Program-made: the position numbers and the translations under genes
In this document: positions 1 through 13,784 of the stretch, in pieces
How positions within the stretch are numbered: position 1 is the stretch's first letter
How the letters are laid out: every line of letters begins with the position of its first letter
The notes under the pieces: generated by a model
Databases searched by the model: none
Told to the model about the DNA's origin: nothing
The model's input: the letters and a program-made list of their open reading frames with translations, nothing else
Origin: Amoebidium appalachense
Taxonomy: Eukaryota; Ichthyosporea
Direction of reading: 5' to 3'
Assembly: GCA_963693365.1 (NCBI GenBank)
Contig: CAVNZM010000004.1
Span: 14,508,001-14,572,000 of the forward strand
Length of the DNA: 64,000 nucleotides

Positions 1-289
1 AGTGTGTGCGCCCGCGCATGCGTGCGTGCTTGCGTGTAAGCAGTGCGCGAATTTATGCCGAGCTAATAAATGAATTTTATTGTTTTTTTTGAGTTTGAGA
101 AGGAGGGGTGGGCACTAGTAGTAAATCATTGAGAGTCCCCCCTGGTAATCCTCCTCCCCCCTCCCCTCCCCCTCCAAAATCTGATCGCCGGGGTGGTGGG
201 TTCCCCCTTCCCCCCCCCCCCCCCCCCCCCCCCCCGTGCCGCCGCCGGGGGAAGGGGCGGAACCTCATCTTTGGTGTGGTGGTCCCCCC

Positions 290-320
<31 letters not shown>

Positions 321-1361
321 ACACACACACACCCCTCCCCCCTCCCCCCGCCCCCAGTACGGGAAGTCCAACGGCTCCCTGCTGGCCGCGGCTGCGCACC
401 TCTCTTTAGATGTTTCTCGGAGGCTCCCTCCCCTCCCCTCCCCTCCCCCGCCCCCCTCCGCCCCCCCCTCCCCCCACGCCCCTCCCCCCTCCCCCCCCCC
501 CCCCCCCCTCCCCCCCCCCCCCCCCCCCCCCTCTCTCAGTAGTGGATGATCACCAACACTAAGTTACCTTTTCCCTTCGTTTTGACCAGCTCTTCGAAAT
601 TTGATTAGGCCCTGGGAGGGCTACTATATTAGACACAACATGTGTGGCTTGTGTGCCATGTGCGCAAAATGTATGTATATACTACATTCACTGCTGATCA
701 CTGTAGTGGCCTGACAATGTGTGAGTTAACGTCGTGCTACGTGCACATGTTCAAGTTGTGTGAATGGAATGTGCAAGAAGAATGAGCGGAATCACATGGC
801 ATTTTACTTGTGTGCCAGAGGAGAGGGTGTGTGTACATGTGTGTGTCACGGTGCATGTGTCTGTCTGTGTGTTTGTCTCTTTGTGTGTGACATGTATGTG
901 TGTGCTTCCACTGTGCCTTCCGTGGTATATGTATTTGTATTTGATACGTGTGGGTGTGTGTTTCAGTTGTTGGTTATGATGATGGAAGGATGACGGCGCA
1001 TGACGCATGGATGATTTGCGCCAGAGATATTACAGGGAGGGGAAGGGGGGAAGGGGGGGGGAGGGGGGTAAGGGGAATCAGAAAGAGAGAAAAAGAGGAA
1101 TTTGGAATTATTATATGTCCCACGCGTATGCGTGCGTCATTATGCGCCACCATATAGATTACCGTATGATATTACCCTGCGCCAGACTGTGAGCGTTAGT
1201 GAGAGTGCGCGCGCGGCTGCATGCGTGCCTGCGTAGCATGTACAGGGGATCCTTTTTTTTTCCCTCCTGGCTGGCTGTTTCAGTGTGTGTGCGTTTTTCT
1301 GTGTTGTATCTGTGTTTGTATGACGGTGTGTGTGCGCGAGCTCGCAATGCATGTGTGCGTA

Positions 1362-1395
<34 letters not shown>

Positions 1396-1758
1396 CTATA
1401 TATACTATATATATTTATGGGTGTGTGTGCTTTTGTGGAGGGAGGAGGGGGGGGGGAGGGGGGGGAGGGGGGAGGATGCCTAGTGTAAGCAGGTCACAGA
1501 GCCTGACAATATTAGATACCGTAGTGTGATGGTTATTGGATATGGAGAAGTGCCCGGCCCAACTGATCACCTGCGTGGTTTCAAGCTGATGTCCAATATC
1601 TACAGAGTATTATCTAAGTCATTTTTTGGGTGGGCCCTCTGGGTGCTGGTGGCCCCGATCCCCCCCCCCCCCCCCCCCCCCTCCACCTCCTTCTCCCCCC
1701 TCCCCCCCCCCCCCCCTCCCCCCCCCTCCCCCCAACAACCCCTTTTAAAGGGTGGTGG

Positions 1759-1809
<51 letters not shown>

Positions 1810-2631
1810 ATGTACAGCTACCGCAGGGCCTTCCCATTTCATGAAAATCAAAACAGACCAACGTGGCCGTAAATCGTGACTACGGTACTGAAGTCGAAAA
1901 GACGATTATGGTGTGCCCGGAGGGTGCATGAAGGTGGTGGGACCGGGTGAAGAAGGGAGCGATCGATCTTGTGTGATGAATTGACAAGCCGGTAGATCTA
2001 GAGGGGAGAGGGGCACGGGTGCAAAAATTAGGGTGGGGGGGGAGAGGGGGGGGCGGGGGGGAGGGGGGGGGGGGGGGAAGGGGAGGGGCAGGGGGACATG
2101 ACATGCATCGTATACGTAATAATATTGAGAAGTGTGCAGCCGCAGTGCTCATGAGCCTAAGGTGCACTGGTGACCTGCAATTGCAGTCCGGAGGCCTAAA
2201 AACGGAACAGGGAATTCGCAGGGAGGGAGGGGAAGGCAACCGTAGACCAAGTGTTGTAACGGTTGTCGGTTCTCAGGCTCTAGGTTCAACCTGCGTCCCT
2301 GCAGTTGTGTTGTGGTGTGTGTGCCCTCTGCACGTGTGCAGTGTCTATGGGCAGAATTAATGATAGTCGGTGCTAATAGTATGAACGTTACAACATGGCG
2401 TGGCCCTCTCAGAGACTGTATGTATGTGCCTGTGTGCATGTGTGGGTAAGGTACGGGGTTACGTGTTTCTCCCCGTGCCAGCTAGGTGAGTGAGTGTGTG
2501 GGCACATGGGTGCACACATGTTTGTGCGCGTGTACCGTCATATGCCTGTGCATGTTGTGTGTGTGTCAATTTGCATGGCAGGAGTCACAGTGACTGTGTG
2601 TGCGTGCGTGCGCCCAACTCGACTGTGTGCG

Positions 2632-2663
<32 letters not shown>

Positions 2664-3622
2664 ACTCGTGCACAAGCAGGGCGCTCAATCTTAAGGGATA
2701 AGGTCACCCACCCGTTCGACATGTTTGATTCACGATTCGCACACACCCCTGTAAGCATGTGGGATGGATGGGTACAAGTTGTACCATCATGACATCACTG
2801 CTGCATGATCCAGAGCCAATGGGTGCTCATAATATTTGCAGTGACATCACTGCTGCATGATCCAGAGCCAATGGGTGCTCATAGTATTTGCAGGGCACCA
2901 GGCCCCATCATGTTTGCAGCCCAAGCAGCATATCATTATTACACTGCAAGGCCAAATCCAACCAGCCAAGTGCATATCATGCATTGACCCCCGAGAATGT
3001 CCATGTTGCAGTTTTTACCTCCCCCCCCTCTCCCCCCCCCCCCTCCTCCCACACACACAGACACGCATGTACACACACACACGTCTGAAAGCCTTAGCAC
3101 AGTAGCCCTAACTTCTGCGTAAATCAAAACGAGAGTATTTGCAATGGCATGCGTTTCGTACAAATGCCACACCTCAGACTCAAATCTAGCACCCACGCAA
3201 CCAACATCTTGGCTGCGCAATTAATAAATACATCTTTAAATAAACATGCGATTCCCGGAAGTCAAGACACACACGTAAGACAATTGCACATACAAAGTTA
3301 AAGGATCCTATCTCGGCTACCCCTACCATTGCCCTACCACACACAGGCAATTGGCCCCAATCATTCTCAATTCTGCCTAACACTCCACCACGGTTGCACA
3401 AAAACAGACCAAAGCAAAGGAATAAACATGGGGGCACACGACCAGATGATACAATGCCCATGCATGAAGGCACATTCAAAAGGAACCCCAAACAGTACCC
3501 ACACGATCCCTCTAGTGCCTGCAGATGGCCACAATGACACGCCATGCATCCACAGGTCAGGGCAAGAAATCTTAAGGTTTCATTGGCGGTTGCTAGGCAA
3601 CAGCCACGTGCTTGCACGTGCA
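1..3622. other. Gene-free repeat-rich flank
   Basis: No coding region was recognised on either strand. The stretch holds long poly-C and poly-G runs (about 210-235, 285-306, 480-532, 1660-1681, 1760-1807, 2040-2095, 2632-2663), a (CA)n at 306-332, an (AT)n tract at about 1370-1415, GT-rich sequence and one tandem duplication at 2791-2894. Open frames here translate to proline, glycine or His-Thr runs and are artefacts of the repeats. Two AATAAA-like hexamers lie at about 3223-3245, but no plus-strand gene can be tied to them. Confidence 0.6.
2791..2894. repeat. Two-copy 52-bp tandem duplication
   Basis: Two nearly identical 52-base units follow each other directly. Each contains the string CCAATGGGTGCTCATA and ends in ATTTGCAG, and they differ at one or two positions. 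The duplication lies outside any recognised gene and looks recent. Confidence 0.9.
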
Positions 3623-3711
3623 CTAGTCGTCGTCCCCGTCCCTGCTCCTCTTCCCACGTGCACGTGAGCTCTTGGCTGCTGCACTCTTCTCCTGTTGCGT
3701 CTTGGCCTTGA

Positions 3712-3793
<82 letters not shown>

Positions 3794-5004
3794 AGCTTGC
3801 ATATTTGTGTGCATGCCAGCATGTGTATGTTAGTGTGTGCGCGCGCATTTGTGAAATCGAATCTCCTAGAATGTAGGAAGAAACCTAACAGTTAGCCGAC
3901 TAGCCAACAACCCATCAAACCACCCCTCCAGCAGACAAAACGAGACTTTGCTCCCAACACGGACACACCACACGAAGCAGGCACGAGCAAGGTCTTGCCT
4001 TTGGCTTGCACGTGCATGTTGGAAGAAGCGAGAAAAGACATGCACATGGTGTTGGTCATTAGAAATGGTGGGTGGGGCCGTGGGTTGGAGGGTGGGTGGG
4101 GGGGTGAGAGTTGGGTGTTGGGAGCGATGGTGTGTAAGTGGGGTGACTCGGTGTGCGCACATGCCTGCGTGTGTAAAAAGTACCACACTTTGGTGTGCTA
4201 CGTGTGCCGTGCATGCATATGCACATTGGTGCTGTTTCAAAGTGAAGCAAAAGGGAAGGGAGGGTGTGGGTGACCACAACAGGCAGTTTCAGATGGATGG
4301 GTAGATGGGGGTCATGTGGTGGTGTGTGCGCCTGTAATTGTGTGTGCGCATGTTTATGGGGGGCGGTGGTGGCAGGCAGGGGGTTGCGGGGGAAGAGAGA
4401 GAAACGGATGCGGGGAGGGGGTGCGGGTTGGAGGGGTCGTGGGTGGGTGGGTGGGTGGGTGGGTGGGTGGGTGGGTGGGGGGGAGCACGTACAATTTCTT
4501 CTTCTCCTCGCGCTCTCTCTGTGCGCGCTTGTCGTCCTCGTTGGCCTTCTTGGCAAGGAACTTGCTGCGCTGCTCGGCTGCAGACAGATAGGTTCAGACA
4601 AACAGCCATGCACGTGCCCGTACGACCAAGGGGTTGCACGTGCACACAAGTCAAGAGGTTGCACGTGCACACAAGTCCAAGGGGTTGAACGTGCAGGTTG
4701 AGCGATTTAGGACGTGCTAAGCACACTGCCACACGGGGGCAACAGGTGATGTGTGTGCATTGATGCGTATAAATGGTAAGGGGGGGGGTATGGGGGGGGG
4801 GGGGGGGGGGGGAGGGGGGGGGGGGGGGGGGGGGGGGGCAAGGTCATGGGGTACCGGCGCATGTGCATGTGTGTGAGGGTGTGTGTAGGTGTGTGTGGGC
4901 GTGTGTATGTGTGCGTGTAGCTATAAGTGCCATGAGGGTGTGAGTAAGATTGCGGGCAAGTGTGTAAGTACGTGTGTGTGTGTGTGTGTGTGTGTGAACT
5001 ACGA

Positions 5005-5091
<87 letters not shown>

Positions 5092-5264
5092 TACGAGTAT
5101 ATGTGTGTGTGTGTGTGTCATGCGAGGGCACGCACCCTTCTTCTTCTTCTTCTTGTCGACCTTTTCGTTCCTAACCGTATTAAGTTGCTGCAGCAGCGTG
5201 AACAGTTTCTTCTCCTGCGGCTCCATCACCACCGCACGCTTCTTAAGGTAGCCGTCCGTCTTGC

Positions 5265-5341
<77 letters not shown>

Positions 5342-5778
5342 GTGTGTGTGTGTACGTGAATGTGTGTGTGAATGTGAATGTGGAGTGTGGGCGTGAGCGG
5401 ATGTGTGTGTGTGTGTTGCTTACGTGTGCATTTTGAGTCGTGGGTGGGGCGTCAGTGTGAAAGCCCACATTTGTGGCACATGCCCAGCCCAGCCAAGGTC
5501 ACACCCTGTGCCTGCTCTAACCTCGTAAACCCTCTGACCCTCTTTGGCACCAACCAACCAGTGTGGTTTGGTGTGCTGCCCGTGTGCTGCACTGACGTGA
5601 TCCGGATGGGTGGGTAGCTCCTTCCACGTGAGTGTATGTGCGTCTTTGGGGAAGGGGGAGGGGGGGGAGTGCTCACCTTCTTCTTCACCAGCTTTGGTTT
5701 TGAGGCAAAGGGCAGGGCAGCCTGCAGAGCCTTAGGCACCTTGAGGGGGTTGAAGTGCCTCTCTGGACGCTCGATGGG

Positions 5779-5876
<98 letters not shown>

Positions 5877-6273
5877 GGCCATTTTCAAACCCACTGCACC
5901 CACCCAGCCAAACAAAGTCCCGGCAAAGTGAGCAACTGTAAAGGTGGGTTGCTGATTGCTGCTTGCCCATTCCCCCTTTGATTATTCATTTACTTAGCTG
6001 TTAATTGTGTGTGTGTGTGTGTGTGGTGGTGGTGGTGGTGGTGGTGGGGGGGGGAGGGGGGAGGCAAGGAGAGCCATTTGGGACATTGCCAAGCAAAGCA
6101 TAGTGTGTGCGTGTGTGGTAGTCTCCACTCTTATCTCCTTTTCCTTTCTTGCTTTTCTTGTTCTTCTTGGGACTCTTTTTGAGGGTGCGGATACACGGGG
6201 GGAGGGGGGAGGGGGGGGGGGGGGGAGTGAGGCAGGGAACGTGTTGGGAATGGGATTGCAGGTGCTTGCGTAT

Positions 6274-6321
<48 letters not shown>

Positions 6322-6440
6322 GATTGCAACAAGCAGGGTGTGTATGCGTGTGTGCGTGTGCACCTTGTATTCCGAGTCCTTTGAGGTGGGCACGGGGATG
6401 CTGCGCTCACGACGCAACTGCCCAGTGGTCTTCATGCCCT

Positions 6441-6472
<32 letters not shown>

Positions 6473-6566
6473 GAGGGTCAGAGAGGGGCATAGGGTGCAC
6501 GTGCAATGTTGGGGTTCCTGAGCATGGGACAGAGATGACACAAACAGAGCCATGCCGGCATGCACA

Positions 6567-6616
<50 letters not shown>

Positions 6617-6864
6617 GGGGTAAATATAGACACACCGCCCTGCAAGCAATGGCCACATTACACCCACACAGGCTCGACAGTAATAGGCATGGACACCATA
6701 ACAAACCATGGCACAAGGAGGCCATGCATAGGCACACAGGCACACAGGCACACACACACACTCGCACACCCCCTCCCCCCACCCGCCCATCTCCCCCCCC
6801 CCCCCCCCCCCCCCCACCCACCTACCCACCTACACACACAAACGCGCGCACACACACACACATA

Positions 6865-6937
<73 letters not shown>

Positions 6938-7043
6938 CCCAGTCCTCCTTGTCCTTCTGCAGCAGGGTGGTGACGGGGTTGTAGAGTTTGATTGGCTTGA
7001 CGGGGTACCAGGCCCGCAGGAACACAATGTCTGCGCACGTGGT

Positions 7044-7095
<52 letters not shown>

Positions 7096-8213
7096 GCAAT
7101 GTGTTTGTGTTGTGTCTCAGGGCACATGAATGCACAGGCAACGTTGCCCCCCCCCCCCCCCCCCCCTTCCCCTCTACCCCCCCTCCCCCCCCCCCCCCTC
7201 TCCCCCTGCCCCTCCTCCTCCCCACACCATCGCCATCCGTAAGGTCTTATTCACTGTGAGGTCCATGTTGCGCCAGATTCAGCAAGCATGTGCTTGGTGT
7301 GGGTATAAATTCTTGCCGCCGCCTATAGCCGTACCATGTAATAAGGAGCCATGCATCCACAGTTCCTAGCCTATATGTGCAAGGGCATAAGGAGCCATGC
7401 ATCCACAGTTCCTAGCCTATATGTGCCCATGGGTTGACATACCACTGATGAGGATTTTGTCTTCGAAGGTGGCACGGAACACTCCGGGGGGTTTCTGTGG
7501 CCCAACCAGTCAGTGTTATGCCCCCCTCAAAATATCAAAGGCCCAGTGGGCAGCAACCACACAGCCACGCCATACCTCTGTTTGCCTTTACTTTTCTGCT
7601 CAGCAGTTGCCTCCCCCCTCTCCCCTCCCCCCCCAACCCCTCCCCCTCCCCCCTCTCCCCTCCCCCCCTGCGCCCCTTTACCACCACTACCAGACAACCA
7701 CCACGACAACAGAGAAAGGAAGGAAGAAAGAAAGAGGAAAAGGCCCACCCCAACACACAGCTTGAAGTATGCCCGTCACAATCGGCAGACCCCCCCCCCC
7801 CCCCCCCCCCCCCCCAACTTTTTTTTGTTTGTTTGTTTGTTTACCGTGAGGGCCTTCTTGATGCTTCCTCTGATGCCCGACACGGTCCTGATGGAGGCCC
7901 CAATGAACTTGGACACTTCTAGATCGCTGTGGAACATGTCTGTGGGCCCACGTCTCAGCCACGTGCATGCTAACACGTGTGTCTACACTAGAACTGGCAA
8001 GGCTGGAGTGTAACTGCTACAAAGAGAAAGTATTGTGCATGGGAAATGAATGGAAGAAAAAGGACTTCAGTCTTCATTTTGCATGTACATGCCCCAGGGC
8101 TGTGCTATAACTCTTGATATCAATGGCCAGGGACCTATATGCCCACACATTCATCTCGGTGGATAATTCTGACTGGGTGGTGTAATGTTGCCACTAGATG
8201 TACAGGAAGCATC

Positions 8214-8303
<90 letters not shown>

Positions 8304-10090
8304 TGAGTGTGTGTGTGTGCGTGCACATGTGTGTGTGTGTGTGTGTGCATGTGTGTGCATGTGTGTGCACATGTGTGTATGTGTGTGCACATGTGTGTGT
8401 GTGTGCGCGGGAGTGTGTGTGTGTGTGCATGTGTGTGTATAAGGCAACATACCCTTGATGAATGCAGTGTTCTTGAAGATCTTAGCCGGTGTGCCCGTCA
8501 ACTTGAGCTTCTTGACGACCGTAAATGAGTGGTCCAACTCCAGAACTACACCGGTTAGTGCAATGCGGAATCCGGGCTGCAGACAGGTAGTTGTGTTAGA
8601 AATGGTTTCAGGGGGGAGAGGTTTTGGGTAGTGCTTGGAGTGAGTGAGTGAGGGACTGAGTGAGTGGGTGGGTGGGTGGGTGGGTGAGTGAGGTGAGCGA
8701 GCCAGCGAGTGAGTGTGGAAGATAGGTGTGGTGATAAGAGGGTGTTACAGATGCGGTTTGAAGGTGGGGGGACAGGGGGGGGGGGGGGTTGGTTGGTTGG
8801 TCGGGCAGCCTAACATAATTGGTGAGAAGACGGGGGGAAGGGGGAGGAGGGAGAGAAGGGTGCGTGGGAGGTTTAGGTTTTGAGCAAGACAAGCAACCCA
8901 CCGTTGTGCGGGTGAGGCGTTGGACCCCAAGGAACCCCGTGTTGGGCGGCGTCAGAGGGCCTGTGGGCACACACATAAATCTCACACCCTTGAAATTTCA
9001 AAGTATCAAGCACAGACCACAGGGCAGCCAGGGCAACCGACAGGAAACAGAAAGAGCAAAATAAATAAATAAAATAAAAAATAGCGAGGTTGAGGGAGGA
9101 GGAGGAAGGATTCAATGTGTGGCCTCAACACTACACCCCTCATGCTTGCCTTGGCTCTTAAGAGGGGCCTGGTGGGGGCAGAGTGAAAGGGGGTGAGTGC
9201 CGTGTGCTGATGCCTGTATGAGCCATGAGCAAGCGCAAGTTTCGGGGAGGGGGAGCAAGGGTGGAGATGGGGGGAGCATGTACCCCAGAACAGGGCGTTG
9301 CAGTGCATGTGGTGGGGGGTGTATTTGAGCAGGCGGTGCCTCTTGTTGTGGTCCATGATCGAGTACTGCATGACCGTCTGGAACCTTCTCCAGCCCATGC
9401 TGATCACCAGCGGGTCGTTGTTCTTGAGGATGCGCTTGTACCACCGGTGCTTCTTGACACGTGTCTGTGCGTGCACACGTGTTAGGGGGGGTAGATGTGC
9501 ACGTGTTTGTGGGAGTGGGTGTACTCGTGTTGGGGGTGAGGGCGGGGGTGGGGGGGGTTGGGGGGGGGGGATGAGTGTGCACGTGTTCATGGTGTGAGTG
9601 TGTGTGTGTGTGTGTGCACGTGCTAGTGGGGTGGCATGTGTTTGTGCATATGTATCGCCTACATTGCACATATGCTATCACAGCCAATTGCTGACCAGAC
9701 TTCACCCACACGTGCAAACCCATTCACAAGTGCAAGCGTAAGACATTGTACCCTCCTCTCCCTCCAATGGCACAGATCCATGCGTCTCTAACACCCCCCC
9801 CCCCCCCCCCCAATACACACACACAAGCACGTGCTACCCCCTACACAGCACACACACACGTGCACATGCTGGCTGTGGATGCACCAGCAGCACAAACACC
9901 ACACACAGGCAGAGGGCACGTACGTGGATAAACCCGAGGTTTTCCTCATTAGGCAAGAGGCCGCCAATGATGATTGGATAGCGGGGGTCGAAGTTCTCCA
10001 CAAACTCACAGGGCACCTTCTCGATCTCGATGCGCACATATAGCCCCGGCCGGTAGCCTGCATCCTCCCACCGTCATTTCACTCCCCGAG

Positions 10091-10134
<44 letters not shown>

Positions 10135-10184
10135 AAAAACTCAAGCACAAACATACAATATGAAAGCCCAACATGCCCACTCGT

Positions 10185-10258
<74 letters not shown>

Positions 10259-11036
10259 CGGCACATCCAAGCATGTGCAGCACATGCCCACCAAAAAAGC
10301 GTACACCCGAACACACAAGCATATGACAGACACATGCCACCCACCACCATCACCCGATCACTTGCCATTCAAAACATCACCAAACACCTCCTCCTTATCA
10401 CACAACCGCTCCTTCTACCCACCTTCCCCCCCCCCCCTCACGCACCTTCGTACATGGCACGTGCCTCTTCAGATTCGTTCTCAAACTCCGACCGGTTGAT
10501 TTTTGCCTGCAGCCCAGTCAGTCACCCACCCTAGCACGTGCTTGCATGCACCTGCGCACGACCCCCCTCATCCCCCCCCCCCCCAAAAAAAAAACCTACA
10601 CCCACACCTGCCCCACTTCTGATACCCCTACCGCCCCATGCTTTGGCCCCCACCTGGTCAGCCAGGGTCTGCTTGATGTCGTCATAGTACTCCGTGTTGT
10701 CCTTGTGGTCGTACTCCTTGTCGAACTGTGCCTTCTTCAGGGCACGCTGGTCCTCAAGGGCTGCTGCCTTGGCTGCCTTGATCTCCGCTGCCCAGGCTGT
10801 CAGCATGCACGTGCACATGCCTGCCCCCCCCCCAACATGCATGCACCCCGCTCACCTCGTGACTGCTCCCTCTCCGTCTCCGTCCTCTCCTCATCCTCAT
10901 CCACACCCCCCTCCTTGTCCCCCTCCTCTTTCCCCCCAAACTTCTTGCCTGTCTCCAAATCTTCAAAGTCTCCATAGAGCTCTTCGTCGTCTGACCCACG
11001 GCCCTCGCCCTGCAGGAATACAAGTGAGAGCGTGGC

Positions 11037-11116
<80 letters not shown>

Positions 11117-13728
11117 CGTGTGCTCGTGTAATTGGGCATGTGCTTCCTTGTGCACATATGAATGTGCCTGCTCCTACGCCACATGGGCTGTGTTGATTTG
11201 GGTGAGAGCATTCAGTTAAAGACATGCAATGGCACGATGTAAGGCCAGAAACAGAGCACAGCCAGCAGGCATCAGGGCCAGAAACAGAGCACAGGCAGCA
11301 GGCATCAGGGCCAGAAACAGGGCACTGGTGCATGTTGGGGCCGTACGTCTTTGAGCTGCAGGGCGGCATCCTCCTCGTTCCAGTCCCCCGTCACAAACTT
11401 GTTGCGGATGCTCTCCAGCACCTGATATCCAGCCAATGGCGGCAGGGTGTTAGCTAAGGCCACAGGGTAGGCATCCAAACACGTGGCAGGCACGTGACGT
11501 GGCCACGTGCAGCAACCCACAGCTACACACCCACATTCACACGTGCACATCATCAACACCATTGAACACGCCAGCACTCTCGGTCCCCACACACACACCC
11601 CTGCAAGTTCAGATGCCACCCAAACATTCCCACACCCAGCCACAGGCCCACCCACCATCCCCTTGCCAGCACCATCCCACCCACCACCTACCCCAACCCT
11701 GTCCAATCCCCAGCCCCCCTCCCCCCCCCCACACACACACACCCACACCTCACTCTGACACCAATCCAGCAGGTCTGTGGGCTGCACTGCATAGCGGCTG
11801 CAGTCAAACTCATTCCTGCCACTGTCGGCCTGGCTCTTCTTTTTGCGCCTGACTTGGAAGAACGTGTCCTCCCCACCCTCCTCCTCCGCATCCTCCCCAT
11901 CTGCACCCCCAGTCAGAACGTGAACTAAGTGACAGACATTACCCCCTGCAGCAAATCAACACACCCATAGACCCGACCACACACCCCACCCCTCTCACCC
12001 CACACAGGCACAAACACAGACCTCAGTGAACAATGCTTCCTTCTACCCCCACGGCCCTAATGCCCCCTACTAGGGCCACATACTTCACGGATCAGAATGC
12101 ATAAGAAATGGGACACAGGAGTCGTGAAGGGAGGGACTCCGAAGGGGTAGAGAGAGGAGGGAGGGGAGGGAGGGGGGGGGGGGGGGGGGGGGTGTGGCGA
12201 AGGAAAGGGAGAAAGGGAGAGGGAGAGGGCCGGGGGAAGGGGGTGGGGGTGGGGGGGGGGAGGAGAGAGAGAGAGAGGGAGAGGGAGCCGGGGCCCAGCT
12301 CCAATGGCAAACAAGCAGAGCAGTGTCGAACACGCACACAAGAACTCATGCACACCCAAGCTACCCCCCCCCCCCCCCCCACACACACACACCCCACCCA
12401 CACTCACACCCAACCACACGTACTCCCCCCCCCCCCCCCAAAAAAAAAAAAACCACACATACCCATGTCCGTGCTATCCCTCCCCTCGTTGCCATAGACC
12501 AATGCCATGATGTTCTGTGCCCGTCTGCTCTCAAAGCTCCGCCTTGCTGCCTCACCAATGCTCAGTTTCCACCGTGCACTGCTCTCTATCTCCTCCACAC
12601 CCCCTGCTCCCTCCTCCTCCTCTCCCTCCTCCTTTGCTTGCCTGCTGCCATCCCCCCCACCGCTCCCACCCTCCACCTTCCTTCGCTTAACTTTTCTCTC
12701 TTCTTCCTCTCCCTCCTCTTCCTCCTCCATAACATCATCCTCACTGCCATCATCCTCGTTATCATCATCCTCGTTATCATCTTCGTCTTCCTCTTCCTCC
12801 ACCTGTTTTGACTGCTTTTTGCCGTTTACCCCACCCTTCACGGTCTCCACCTTTCTTCTCTTTACTCTCCTATCCTCTTCATCCTCCTCCTCCTCCTCGT
12901 CCTCTCCTTCTTCCTCATCTTCTTCTTCCTCACTATCATCATCCTCCTCCACCTCATCCCCCCCACTGACCTCCCCCATTTCACTGTCACTCTCTTCAAA
13001 CGCCATCTCCTCTCCCTCCTCCTCCCCCATCAACCCCATCACCGCCCTCCCTATCCTCCCCATCCCTTCCTCCTCATCCTCCTCCTCCCCCTCACTCTCG
13101 TCTCCCTCGCTCATATCATCCTCCATCACATCATCCTCTCCATCATCAAACACGGCCCGTCTCCTGACTCTTCCATCCGCCTGCGTTACAATCTTCTCTC
13201 CCGGCATCTTCACCCTTCCCTCGGTATTTTCCTCTTTCCTCGGTTGTGGCATTTCCATTTCTTCATCTTCACTCTCCTCCTCACTCCCATTTTCCTCCTC
13301 GCTATCCCCATTGCCACTTTCGAATACCTCGGTGACTTCACGTGATTGGATGGGGGCTGCCCCAGCAAACAGCCTGAGCTCACTTTCGTCTGTTTTCGTG
13401 TCGATGGCCTTCTCAGTGCCCATCAGCCGGTCGACCATTTGCACCCCCTCTAGGTCACCTGACATGCACCATATATGGTAAGTCACCTGACATGCACCAT
13501 GTATGGTAAGTCCCACCACAGCCTCACTCTGAAGAAGGATGCAACCACACACTGTCCCCACCTACTGCGCATGGTGGCATGCAATGAACCACGTGCTGTA
13601 ACATAACGACAACAGATCACATAACGTATCTTGGCCACGCACAAGCGGTGCACACACACTCGCTCCTCCCTCCTCCGCCTCACGTCACCAGGACACCACC
13701 TAACGTCTTTCTTCACCACTCGATCTAG

Positions 13729-13784
<56 letters not shown>

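Larger units (their letters stand above)
3623..11900 (-). other. BMS1: BMS1 exons 14-30 (C-terminal domain)
   Basis: Exons: 11900-11749, 11421-11347, 11009-10856, 10796-10654, 10506-10446, 10057-9924, 9464-9284, 8960-8902, 8576-8453, 7939-7845, 7494-7443, 7030-6936, 6438-6364, 5778-5677, 5265-5136, 4577-4489 and 3706-3623. They encode the conserved BMS1/TSR1 C-terminal region, including [47 protein letters not shown] and [18 protein letters not shown]. The junction of exons 29 and 30 is ambiguous. Donor 4488 (gtgctc) keeps the lysine-rich ending [10 protein letters not shown] in frame. The better-looking donor 4492 (gtacgtgc) gives a different frame. A small unseen exon is also possible. Confidence 0.9.

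Noticed and set aside
4264-4701. Glycine/tryptophan-rich plus-strand frames over GGGT repeats
   Set aside because: They overlap BMS1 exon 29 on the opposite strand and are driven by the (GGGT)n repeat.
6120-6190. Lysine-rich minus-strand segment ([14 protein letters not shown]) as an extra BMS1 exon
   Set aside because: Exons 26 and 27 join in phase with the family sequence across it (SEYK then PIERP), and no good acceptor precedes it.
12507-13481. 324-codon serine-rich plus-strand frame
   Set aside because: It is the antisense shadow of the acidic BMS1 exon 13.
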